64,000 nucleotides of DNA from Coptis chinensis (taxonomy: Eukaryota; Streptophyta; Magnoliopsida; Ranunculales; Ranunculaceae): NCBI GenBank assembly GCA_015680905.1, contig CM027384.1:69943001-70007000 (forward strand), in the 5' to 3' direction. Below are positions 10,941 through 21,860 of this stretch, piece by piece; within the stretch, counting starts at the first letter, position 1; each line of letters opens with the position of its first letter. Below the pieces are notes generated by a model. That model worked only from the letters and a program-made list of their open reading frames with translations. It was not told where the DNA came from and did not search any database. Position numbers and translations under genes: made by a program.

Positions 10941-11424
10941 CTGAGATACCACCTCCTTTCACAGTACACTTGACATCCCAAAGACCCAAAGTTTTCGTCT
11001 CACAAAAAGGTCGAAGCAGGTCGGCACGATGATCGATAATCGGAAAGTAAACATCAAATTGCTTATCGTTCACAAGAAATTTTCCCTCACCAGGTTCAAT
11101 CCAAACACGAGCTACACTGCACTTCCTTCTTCCAGTTCCATAAGCTCTTCCTTTCTCATCGACCCGCCTCACTCGTGATTTGTCAATTTCCTCCTGCTTC
11201 CGGCGTTCTATTTCAGCTCTTGTACAGCTCTTCTGACTTTTCTCAGAATTAGTGTCTTCAATTTCACTTAGAGGGGACAATCCCTCCACTCCTTCTAAAT
11301 CCTTCAGAGCGATCAAACTGTCTAGCATGGCATCTGTTATTCCGGCTGCTGCAATCAGGTCTCCAAAAGCACGGTTCGGACCTGCCAGTTGTTCAAATGG
11401 AATAGTGAAATTAATGACTTGCAC
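10941..11424 (-). pseudogene. Captured exon of a mitochondrial ribosomal protein S9 gene (main exon)
   Basis: An open frame on the minus strand reads PNRAFGDLIAAAGITDAMLD, then RAEIERRKQEEIDKSRVRRV, DEKGRAYGTGRRKCSVARVW and FDVYFPIIDHRADLLRPF. It ends in CTVKGGGIS at a CAG|GTGAG donor. The GTGRRK block is the hallmark of the uS9 family, and the upstream extension fits the plant mitochondrial form. The 5' limit is uncertain: either an AG near 11418 or the AG just before PNRAF. The N-terminal targeting exons are absent. No stop or frameshift is visible in this exon, so it is recent or still constrained compared with its neighbours. Confidence 0.92.
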
Positions 11425-11744
11425 TTACAACAAATATAATTCTATTACATTTTCCAAATTTTCTCTCCAAGCCAAGTATAGGGGTGCAGTTCATATAGGA
11501 AAAGCCATAATGAAAATTAAAATTGCCTTATTAAGCTACGACACAGCTTAAGTGCATAAATGTCTCAACTTTAGAACAACACAATATGTAGGAAAAAGTT
11601 TTATCTGAGAACAAAACTCTTCATATTGGTTTTGGACAATTAGGCAATATCTATCCATCAAGAAGATACTGACCAATTCAATTTTAGCTCTGCACTTTTG
11701 CTTCTTTTCATTTAAAATGAGTTAAAACTTATTTCCAGAAGTCA

Positions 11745-12960
11745 CAACTTGCATAAGAAATTCTTCACCAAAAAACAACTCATAATAGAGTTCAAGTTCC
11801 TAGAAACCATATCACGGAAGCAAGGATATGCCCTTTTCCTACAATGGTTTGCATCTTTGAAGAACATCAAAGAAACTTATCATTAACGGAAGCTAATGCC
11901 ATCCAGCACCTCACCCATCACCATGTTTAATTTCAAAGAGAAAACATCGAATTTTACTCATTATCCTATACTCTGTCTAGCGTCAATATATGCTGAAGAC
12001 TATGGCTATAACTTTTTTAGTCGTATATCCATGTAATTTCACTAATACCAAAAAATATATATATATATATAACCAGGTCAGAAACATATGCATCCTACTG
12101 CTATATACAGTAGCAAACATGTGCTGACATTTATCTATATTAAGTCACTAACTTATATTATAAAGAATTCCTCACCGAAAAACAGCTCATCTTAAAATTC
12201 AAATTCCTAGAAACATACTTATTGGAGGCTCGTAAACTTAGTTTCGGCACAGGGTGAATCTTTCAAACCACACCTTTACGCAAAGATACACCTTTTTCTT
12301 ACAATGGTTTGCATCTTTGAAGAACATCAAAGAAACTTATCTTTAAGGGAAGCTGAGGCCATCTTGCACCTTACCATGTTTAATTCTAATGAGAACACAT
12401 TGCATGTTACTCATTAATCTATAATTTTCTAGTGACAATACATACTTAAGACTATGGCTGTAACTTTATTAGTATTACATCATGTAATTTCATCCCTACC
12501 AAAAAATTACATATCCTGTTATTTATAAAACAGGTCAAAAACATATGCATCATGTAACTTACAAAGGTCCATAACTCTATATACACTATACAGTAGCAAA
12601 CATGCATAAAAGACCGTAAAACCAAAAAGGTCCCAATATTACACATTTCCTGTACAAAGGATTCTGGTTTCTATGCCGATGTAAAGTGTGGCCTCAAATT
12701 TAATTTGTGATGGGCACATGCTTTGTTGGGAATGTCCAATATTTACCAAGATCACATACATACTGAAGAGTGTGAAGACTAGGGCTATAAATTTGTCAGT
12801 CGTATATCATGTAATTTATGAAATCACATCAGAAACATGTCTCCTGTAACTAACAAAGTTCCTTAACTCTATATACATAACCAAATCATACATAGAAAAC
12901 GTAAAACATAAAAGAACCCTATATCATACATCTCCTGCAATTAAAAAAGGTCCCTTACTG
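11745..12960. repeat. Three degenerate tandem copies of an intron-like block of about 400-460 bp
   Basis: ACAATGGTTTGCATCTTTGA with its following 60 bases occurs at about 11842 and again at about 12302. The phrase around AAGACTATGGCTATAACTTT recurs near 11996, 12450 and 12777 with the same neighbours (ATCATGTAATTT, AACTCTATATAC). The block has no coding potential. It lies between the RPS9 and cellulose synthase fragments and seems to have grown by local duplication after or during capture. Confidence 0.75.
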
Positions 12961-13042
12961 TGTGCGTGTGTGTGCTGTGTCTGGGAACTGAAAGCAGACA
13001 TACTAGACAAAAATAAACCAAATATGGACAAAAGATTAAAAC

Positions 13043-13224
13043 CTTCATTGCACGTCGTTCTCTCACAAACTTTGGATGGACTTTGTCTTTTAGATAGTCA
13101 ATCTTCTGAGAAAAGTACCACTCAGGGGCTCGAGGTTCTATATTGAACTTTTTGCAGAATGTAACCCACTTCCTTGCAAATTCAGACGTCTCAGAAAGAG
13201 CTTCAAAAGTAAGCATAGCAGCAC
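13043..13224 (-). pseudogene. Captured single exon of a cellulose synthase (CESA) gene
   Basis: An exon with exact AG (13226-13225) and GT (13042-13041) edges reads [40 protein letters not shown] and [18 protein letters not shown]. This is the CESA segment just after the first catalytic Asp region, and the intron positions match those of plant CESA genes. The frame is fully open over 182 bp. No other CESA exon is present, so the piece cannot encode a synthase. It could be spliced into chimeric transcripts or give rise to small RNAs against host CESA genes. Confidence 0.95.
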
Positions 13225-13340
13225 CTATGGTACAATAACATCATTCGGAAGTAGCACAGAATCCACATTTGTGTAAATGTACATATAGCTGTAATGCGAC
13301 AAGATAAACATTTCAGGTTCATGAAAATCCATGTTCATAC

Positions 13341-13397
13341 TTTTCGAAAGCCTCGACTCCCAAGCAAAGTTTTGTACGTCTTGACAACTTCAGCTCC
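13341..13397 (-). pseudogene. Captured exon of an M1 aminopeptidase gene, upstream exon
   Basis: A 57-bp exon with AG acceptor (CTCAATAG) and GTATG donor reads GAEVVKTYKTLLGSRGFRK. This is the M1 aminopeptidase segment a little downstream of the zinc site (family form GAEVVRMYKTLLGxxGFRKG). It belongs to the same family as the fragment at 1300-1810. The intron upstream of it holds a 40-bp stretch (13457-13500) nearly identical to 1813-1852. Confidence 0.8.
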
Positions 13398-13984
13398 CTA
13401 TTGAGCACAAATACAAATGAACAATCAAATAATGCAAACCGTAATTATCAAACTAATTCCTAAAAATTATCAAGTAGTAGTTGGAACTAATGAGTAACAG
13501 TATTTGGTTATGACATAAAAGTAAATACAAAAAGAGGTGAAGTAAATACCGTGTTACAGCAGTAGATCATCTGCTTCACTCCCAAATTTTGATATATTTT
13601 AAAAAGTGAAAATTTTAATTGCAATACCCTATACTCTTCCCTTTCCCCTCCTCCTTTATCGGGCTTGGGACCGGCATTGTAAAGCTAGCGACAACTTTAC
13701 AAAGGCGGAGTTAAAAGTGTTGGCCTGCAAGAAGCAATAGAGAACAATCGGTATGGATATATGAATAATGATGGGTTCTAAAATCTGCAAACGGATCAAT
13801 AACAAAGCAAAGAATAATAAAGAAAACAGATACATATAGCACCAAGTAGAAGAATCTAAACCATTCACCATTCATTGAGTCCAATTCCAACTAACACAAC
13901 TGCCCAAACACGCATAATTAAAAGGTCTTCAAAATTTAAGTGTTTTCAAACAACAAAAGACTAGCTCTTAAAATTGAGTGCACA

Positions 13985-16616
13985 TCACAACTTAATTATG
14001 GAATTGGTTGGCCAAGCCACAAAACTAGAGACAACATCTTCTATCGTCTTCAAAGCGTTATTCCCCCTAACAAGCAGCGTATTCTTTTGAATTGCAACTT
14101 CAACAGAAACCTTTGAATAACCCGGGCCTAAAGGCTTAGTATGCCTTGTAGGCTGGCTTTGGATCATCGATATACCACAATCTTTACGCCACGACATCTT
14201 CGGGAACAAGTCTAAACAACTTGCACTTCACAACTTTGGATTTAGTACTGTATGAAAACAAAAAGATATACATACATGACTCTAGAAATTCACATGTTAA
14301 ATGAAATAGCATTTAGCAAGGATAACATACGGAAATCAGATTTTGATTGCTTTTGGGCGGATGGACTTTGATGGTCACGTTGAGCCCGATGAGTAGGTCT
14401 TTGCATAGATACAACTTTGGATTTAGCCCCACCCTTTACGAAAACATGAAAGGGAAAATAAAAAAGCAATGAAAATTTCAAATTTAATGAAATAGGATTT
14501 TAACATGGAAAACTTCTTGAATTTTGATTGCTTGGGGCGGATGGACTTTGGTGGTCACGTCGACCCTCAAGAGATCTTTCAAGAGACACATCTTTCGATT
14601 TAGTCCGTCCTCTGACGAAAACATATAAGGAAACAATAATATAAATGTAAATCTAGGAATTTGAAATTTAAAAAAAAAAAAAATAGAATCCAACATTGTA
14701 TACATACGAATTCAGATTGTGATTGCTTTGGGAAGATGGACTTTGAGGGTTCATTGCCACCTCGGAGAAGGTTGAAGCATCGAATGGTTTGGCTGAAAAT
14801 AATTTTGATGTTAGTAAATCAAAACAAAAGTATATATGGAATCCCCAAACAAATTGGAATACCTCTTCACTATTCAATAGTTTGGCAACAAGTTTCTTGA
14901 TAGAAGACATTTCTTCCAATACATCATCATATTTCTCCCGCAATTCACTCATCCTCCCATTGCATTGTTGGATACCATACAAAGTAGATGGAGTAACTCC
15001 ATATCCCCTCCACGCGCCGCCCATTAGGATCGGGACCTAAAACTTGTGAGAGGGCATCTCCTCTTCCACATTCTATATCACAGTCTATTTCATTCAACTT
15101 ATCCTATAACAAAACAACAACAACAACAAGAATAAATAATATAACTAGAGTAAGCATGGAAATCGAATAAGCATGCCTTTTATCTTAGAAAATATTTTAT
15201 GAACAGTGAACGACATACTATTTTCTCTTTAGCAAACTCATTTCTGGTTCTCCATTTTTCCTCTTGTGGCCTGCAACCCATACAATTACCTCTTGTAACG
15301 GGCTTACCAATCTTACCCTTTTACGCCTCTACAAAACAAGTATATAAAACATTTCACATATATATATTAAGTACTCTTAAGGGGAAAAATCTTCACAAGT
15401 CAAAAATAGATCATTCAATTACCAACTCATCTTCCAATCTTGCATAACCTTTTACGACTACAAGTATGGGGCATCTTGTGGTGTTGAACCGCCTTCTTCC
15501 CATTTTTCCTTAGTTTCTACAAAAAAAATAATATATGAGTCTTGATATGCAAAATGGATTTTATAACCCATATAATGTATGATGAATACCTTGTATCCTT
15601 CACGTGAACAATTTGCAACAAATGCTTTCCAATCAGGTAGTTTTACATCAGTTGGGCAATGTGCAATTCTAGCTTGGTCATTATCATATGCATCATAAAT
15701 TCTTGATCTCAATTTTGTTTTGAACCCACGCTTGAGCTTCCCAATAGACTTAAAAGTCTGTTTTCTAGCACGTTCGGTGCTACAAAATGTTGCTGTAAAA
15801 AGATGCATAAACAAATATTACTATATTTCTTTAATAATATATAACTTGCCATGTAAATAAAGAAATTTACCTTTATAACAGTCCACATTTTGTCCTTAAT
15901 CTCAGGTGTTACTTTATGCCAAGTAGGATAGCCAATTGGAGCGCGATCCCTTGCTACTTTGCCCAAGTAACTGCTGTATAAGTTCGAATTAGGACCTATA
16001 GGTAGACCTTTTTCATTAAAGTCAAGCACAAGTTTTTTTGAGCTTTTTGGATCCAATTGATTCAGTTTTGTCGGCCCCCTGGTATTGGTTGGCTGAAGAT
16101 CATTCGAACCTTCTGATGCATTACCTTCTCCTTCGTAGTCATTTTCATAGTGGTTTTCCAACCATTCATCATCTTCCATTTCCAGGTCATGATTTCCATT
16201 TTGTTGCTCACTTGGTAGCTTTTCCATATCCCTTGGCAACCTTTCCACTTCTTGAACTTTCTTACCATAAACTTTATTTGGACTTTTGGAACCTTGTACA
16301 TGACAAAATAAATTGGTTTAATATACTTACAACCACACCTTAATGACACAATCACAACCGAAGCATAATTATTTTTCTAAGTGGAAATTAACAATATACA
16401 CAAACCTGAATGTGCACGTCCACTTTTCTTAGATGCTTCTACAAGTGCTCTTTTAAACTTTTGAACCTTAGCTCTTGCCGCTTTTTGGTACTAGAAAATC
16501 AAAACAAACAGAAGAAAACAAAATTAAATTACTACAAATACAAAGACGAATAAAAAAATTGAGAGAGAATCAAAATATCTTATCGGGGTTAGTTCTCTAG
16601 TCTTTTCCTTTGCCAT
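13985..16616 (-). pseudogene. TNPA-like second gene of the CACTA element (Transposase_24 type), damaged
   Basis: A likely start ATG at 16616 begins MAKEKTRELTPIRYF. Exons include KAARAKVQKFKRALVEASKK (about 16430-16490), then (16248-15709) LVLDFNEKGLPIGPNSNLYS and IGYPTWHKVTPEIKDKMW, the conserved part of the plant Ptta/En/Spm second-ORF family (PF03004). They continue with SIGKLKRGFKTKLRSRIYDA, a coiled coil at 14890-15024 (SELREKYDDVLEEMSSIKKL), and a C-terminal segment (13985-14209) with VSVEVAIQKNTLLVRGN and VAWPTNSI. That last piece resembles the AWP-containing C-terminal domain of these proteins. Three similar exons rich in HQSPSA lie between the coiled coil and the C-terminus. A frameshift around 16100-16250 breaks the acidic N-terminal part. 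The protein would bind subterminal repeats; TNPA-like function is known of the family, not shown here. Confidence 0.85.
14290..14800 (-). repeat. Tandemly duplicated exons within the TNPA-like gene
   Basis: Three blocks spaced about 185 bp apart share the same DNA phrases: GATTGCTTTTGGGCGGATGG (about 14346), GATTGCTTGGGGCGGATGGA (about 14527) and GATTGCTTTGGGAAGATGGA (about 14722). Each block is followed by related sequence. The translated repeats share RDHQSPSA-type residues. The exon appears to have been duplicated twice. Confidence 0.8.
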
Positions 16617-16857
16617 TCTTCACATGCATTGAAAAGATTAGAAAATACGTACAGCAAAAAACAAAACAATCATATACATGGCACTTAGGTAAAATAAAGT
16701 ACATAATTTGATCATGACCATAACACAACATGCCTTGCACCATTATAAGAAGCACTCACAAAACATAATAAAGTCAATAACTAAATAGACAAAAACAAAA
16801 ACCACATAATAATCAGTCTAAATGGACAAAATGAAAACAAACAAACCCAATTACACA

Positions 16858-17709
16858 CTATTTCTTCTTTTTTTGTAGCACCCAAGTTCCCTCACAATCT
16901 TGACGCTTATAGACTTCGCCTTCTACATCACCTTCGATGTCATTAACTAGCTCCACACTTGCAAAAGGTGGTGGTGCAGGCACATTGCTAAGGTCCTCCT
17001 CCGTACTACATTCAAAATCACGGAATCCATGAGAAGGTGCTTTCAAAACCACAAACCAACTGCTGTCATGTGATTCTCGTGAGTAGAAAACTGGTTCAGC
17101 TTGGGATGCAAGGATAAAAGGGTCTTGCTTGTGTGTTAAACTTTGATGCAGATTAACTAATGTGAATCCCTCTTCTACTTTGATCCCATTTCCTACGTTT
17201 GCCCAATCACAATTAAATAATGGGTACTGAAAAACACCATAATCTAGCAAAATTATCTGTTTTATCACACCATAATATGTCACATCTTCCTCGATTTGCG
17301 GTGTCTTTAGCACTTGCCCTACACAAGCTACTAGTCGACAATGACACTCAGAGTTTTGAGTTCCTTTTTCTCCATCCTTTATGTGGAAGCGGTAGCCATT
17401 TATCAAATAACCTTTATAGCTCCAAGCATCGCGAACAAGGTCCATCCGAGAGCCAATCCAACATATCGGATACATGTTTGTTTTTTTTCTCATTTTCAAT
17501 CTAAAGACAAACAAAAATTGAAAGTCAAAATCTTACATCGATTAAAACTTCTATAAATTTAGATAACAAAACCTGCTTCTTCACCTCAAGCTTAAACCAC
17601 TCATTGAAGCGTTCAAAGATGCTTTGCTCCTAAAGCACCTTCATTTCTTCCTAAGCGAGGTTCCTTTGCGGATGAGCATTTTTGTGTCTTCTGTTTAAAA
17701 GGTGTTCAT

Positions 17710-17748
<39 letters not shown>

Positions 17749-20520
17749 TTCACATTAAACATATTAAAATGAACTTCCTCGAAATTGAACAAAATGCAAC
17801 GATGTCTTTGCTTCAACCATGTCTCTTGTTAATGTAATAATTCCCCTTCAATAGTGGCTTACCTTCAAGAATCTTTGGATTTTGTGGACTCATCATTATA
17901 GTCTTCATTTCTACTTGGTTGGTCATTATTAATATCAACTCGCTTCATATGCTCGGAAAAAAATGTTACACTCTCTTCAGCCAAGTTACATTCTGCCATG
18001 CACCCCTCGGGCCTTGCATGATTCCTTACACTTGCTTTCAAATCCTTCATATACCTATACTCAATGAATAATCAAATGTTTAGAATGCAACACTCTACAA
18101 ACTAAAAGGTGTATCTTTTAGCTAAAATATATTGTAGTAATAACAGGGAAATATAAAAAAAAAATAATACCTTTCAAAGGGATACATCCAACGAAATTGC
18201 ACCGGTCCTCCAAGGCACACCTCCCGCACAAGATGAAGCGTCAAGTGTACCATAATGTCAAAGAAAGATGGAGGAAAATATCTTTCTAGTAAGCACATTG
18301 TCACTACAACTTCATCCTCCATTTGTTCCATTTTTTCCTTATCAATAGTCCTTTGACATAGTTCATTAAAGAATGAACAGAGTCGGAAAATTGCATTCCT
18401 AGGCCCTTTTGGTAAGAGATTCCGCAAGGCCAAAGGCAACAGTTGTTGCATTAATACATGGTAATCATGAGACTTCAAGTCAAATATAGCATAGTTAGAC
18501 AAGGAAACACGGTATGATATATTGGAACTATACCCATCAGGCAACTTCAGCGCTTTCAACCTTTCACAAAAAATTTGCTTCTCACTCTTTAACAAGGTGC
18601 ATTGTGATGCAGGAAGTAAAGTTCTACTCCCATTCTGTATAGGGTGTAAGTCAGGTCTTAATCCCATTTCTTCCAAGTCTTTCCTAGATTTAAGGTTATC
18701 CTTTGATTTTTTTTTCAGATTCAACAAAGTTCGAGCAAACTTTCACAAATGTTTTTCTCTATATGCATAACATCTAGATTATGAGTTAACAAAAGAAATC
18801 TCGATTATGGTATGGCAAATCAAAAATACAGATTGTTTCTTCCACAATTTTGCACCCTCTTTTTTTTTTGCTTACCTTGTATGCCCTTTCCACGTTTTCT
18901 TTTTTTTTCCTATAGGTTTTCCCCAATCATCTCTCAAATTCTTTTCGGATCTTTCCCCAATCATTTTCTATAGATTTTACGAGTAAAAATCTCATCGGAC
19001 TTCAAAGGAACTGGCTTAGCCCCGTGTTCTTGCTTCCCATTAAACCAACTTTTCTTCAAACGATATGGATGATCATCTAGAAGGAACCTATGACTTCCCA
19101 TGTAAGAGAATTTCCTGCTATGCTTTAGCCAATCTGCACATGTATTAACGCCACACCTAGGACATGCTAATCTGCCCCGTTGCACATCGGCTAGGTTTCC
19201 AAATGCTGGAAAATCATTAATGGTCCACATTAAAACAGACCTTAATGTGAAGGTGGATTTTCGGTATGCGTCATACGTTTCCACACCATCTGTCCACAAA
19301 AGTAGCAGGTCATCAATCAATGGCTTTAAATAAACATCTATGTCATTACCTGGCTGGCTAGGACCGGGGATTATCAATGTCAACATCAAATACTTCTTTC
19401 GCATGCACATCCAAGGAGGTAAGTTATATATTGCCAAAATGTGGCCAACAACTATACCTCGAGCTAAGAGTGCGATGAGGATTAACACCATCAGCAGACA
19501 ATGCCAGTCGAAGATTTCGTGCTTCATCACCGAAAGAGGGCCAACTGCTATCAATATGTTTCCATGCAGGACTATCAACCGGATGACGCATGTTTCCATC
19601 AGTACTCTCATTGGATGCATGCCACGTCAACTGTTTTGCCATTTCGACAGACTGAAACATCCTCTTGAACCTTGGAATAATAGGAAAGTACCTCAAAACC
19701 TTTGCTGGAACCTTCTCGTGTACTTTTTTTGTATGAGGATCAGTTTTCCATCGTGTAGTCTTGCACTTTCGACAGCTCACATCATTTTTAAAATCACCAG
19801 TGTATAACATGCAATCATTTTACATCGCGTCGATTTGCTTATAATCTAGGTCAAACTTCCTTAATAGCCCTGGCTGAATTATTTGACTTTGGAATAACAT
19901 TACCCTCCGAAAACATATCCTCAACGCCTCTAAAACTCTCGTAAAACCTCTATTAGACAAACCATGTTTAGCTTTTATGCTATACAACAGTAATAACTGC
20001 TTCCAACTTCGTTATACTTGCTACAACCTTCATACAATGGCCTTTTCGGACTCCTCAACTGCCTTTTGGAATTTGGCCTCTTTTTTGGATCACCAGAAAA
20101 CTCTTCTTTCTTATTACTCTCATTTGTCGCTTTAAGCATCTCATAAGTCTCAGTGAGGTTAAAGTCCGTAGTTTCAACTCCTTCATCTACTACATGCACT
20201 TGCCCTTCTTCTCCATGCAAAACGAAAGGATCATAAGTCATATCAATACCCTCAATGATCAAATGGTCTTTTACAATATCGGGACTCAAATGGTTAAAGT
20301 TTTTGCAACTAATGCACGGACATCTAATGCTTGTTTTATCCATCAAAGGAGCCAAAGCGAATGCGATGAATTCATCAACAGCATCTTCAGATCGATCACT
20401 AGCTCGGAAAATTTCAGCATAGTCAATGATATATGTACATAGTAATAAGCACTTGTTTCAAATAAAGCAATAGAAGTGTAAACTATTTAACCTATTTAAA
20501 GTTCTCCAAGTCTTGTCCAT
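16858..20520 (-). pseudogene. TNP2-like transposase gene of the CACTA element, frameshifted
   Basis: The first exon starts at ATG 20520 (MDKTWRTLN), the usual start of TNP2 proteins. Next (19975-20410) comes the transposase-associated domain, with a Cys-rich RCPCISC motif, DIVKDHLIIEGID and HGEE. The TNP2 (Transposase_21) core follows: SFGDEARNLRLALSADGVNP (19500s), then, after a frameshift near 19450, YNLPPWMCMRKKYLMLTLII, PGPSQPGNDIDVYLKPLIDD and CPRCGVNTC. DUF4218 lies at 18122-18600 (LLPLALRNLLPKGPRNAI, GGPVQFRWMYPFERY). The DUF4216 segment with YYGVIKQIILLDYGVFQYPL is at 16858-17514. Domain order is complete for the family. The core frameshift and several short frames suggest the copy no longer gives a full transposase. 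It lies immediately upstream of the TNPA-like gene on the same strand. Confidence 0.92.
17712..17746. repeat. TA dinucleotide microsatellite
   Basis: About 35 bp of uninterrupted AT alternation inside an intron of the TNP2-like gene. Confidence 0.9.
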
Positions 20521-21408
20521 AACGTTGCTTATATTGAACCTACTATATCGAAGAGGAGCACCTAGATGTATAAGAATCGAGAACAACATTAGCAAAGTAG
20601 TCAATCCTAACAAATCGGTGAGAAATTAAGTGATGCAATCGTGGGATGCAGTTCCCACAAATATGTAGATCTCAAATGTCTACACACTCTTGACTCTTGA
20701 GTGTACCGGTTAAGAGGTATATTACAAGGTGAGATGTTGTTGCATAAATCTTAAGATATAGTTACAACTAAACTGGATCTATTGATACTGTGATGACTGG
20801 GTCATGGTGAGCAGTCACTTAATGGTAGGAATTCTATCAGATTATACTACCATTCAACCAAAATCAATGACTTAACTTAAGGCCGCGAGCCACATTTCAA
20901 AGCAAAAAGAAAGAATCTGAGAAAAATGTAGTACTACAAAAACTTATGAAGTAGAAAGTGTTAAACATCCATAAGTTTGTTTTGGTAATATGAACACAAG
21001 GCAAGCCCCACCATACTTGAGGTCTTGATATTCTACTAATTTTGAAGTTTCACCTATTATAGTCAAGAATCTTCAACCAACGAGAAATTACCTGGGAATT
21101 TCAGCAATTCAAGGCGACTTGGTAATTTAAAATAGAAGGAGCATACAATGGCACATTCTATAACCACTAACAGTTACACCTTTGTTCTTATGTAGCGACC
21201 GGCCTCCTCATTACGTACAAGATCTATCTTATTGGTATTACATTAATGTGAATTGAATCTTGAGAAATGCTATATTTTATAATTCTTTGACGTCGAACTT
21301 TCTTAAACTTCTAAATTCCTAGTATTTAATGATCATGTTCTTATTTATAAGTTCCACTTTCCTATAGAACTGCAGTGTCCAAAATTCTATCTCCTGTCGA
21401 CTCAGAAG
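20521..21408. other. Region upstream of the TNP2-like gene, no gene seen
   Basis: AT-rich spacer between the transposase start and the plus-strand exchanger fragment. It would hold the transposase promoter. I cannot identify a specific TATA box among many AT-rich candidates. Confidence 0.4.
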
Positions 21409-21765
21409 ATGGAGAAATTCATTTCGTTCATTATGGTTCTCTTCCTAGTAATAGGCATGGGATCCAGTGATCTTGTCCAAACAAAATCTTCTTCTGAATT
21501 GGTCTCTAATGGGCTTAATCATGTTAACCATTCTCCTAACAGCTTATTCAATCCCACAACTTCCTAAGTGACTTGTGTCTTGCCTTGTGCGAAGAATCTT
21601 TGGGGACAGCTGCTTCTTGTTGTTCTGTATTACCTGCTATACCTTGGGAACAATTATGTTGCAGTTGGAAGTGAAATAATCCTCAGCCAACTCGGACCAG
21701 GTATCGTTGGAGCCAGCCAGCATTCCGTATCCTTGGACTTCCGTAGCCACCCTAGCCTTTGGTGA
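21409..21765 (+). pseudogene. Captured first exon of an NCL-type Na+/Ca2+ exchanger gene, with in-frame stop
   Basis: ATG at 21409 opens a frame with a hydrophobic signal-like N-terminus (MEKFISFIMVLFLVIGMGSS). It is stopped by TAA at 21565-21567 and then continues in the same frame as CVLPCAKNLWGQLLLVVLYY, LLYLGNNYVAVGSEIILSQL and GPGIVGAS. The LPC, GSE and LGPGIxGA features match the first transmembrane segment of plant NCL-like exchangers. The match after GAS degenerates. A GTGAG donor follows at 21761. It is the only captured host fragment on the plus strand of the CACTA element. If only the first part were translated it would be a 52-residue peptide with a signal sequence. Confidence 0.7.
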
Positions 21766-21860
21766 GTTCGATTTCAACTTTTAAATTCCAGTATCCTTGA
21801 AGCACTTCGGTAGCCACCCTAGCCTTTGGTGAGTTCGATTTCAACTTTTAATTTTTTATC
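21741..21860. repeat. Tandem duplication at the end of the exchanger fragment
   Basis: GTAGCCACCCTAGCCTTTGG and its following 35 bases (through GATTTCAACTTTTAA) occur twice in succession, the second copy starting about 70 bp downstream. The exon end and its donor site are therefore duplicated. Confidence 0.85.
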
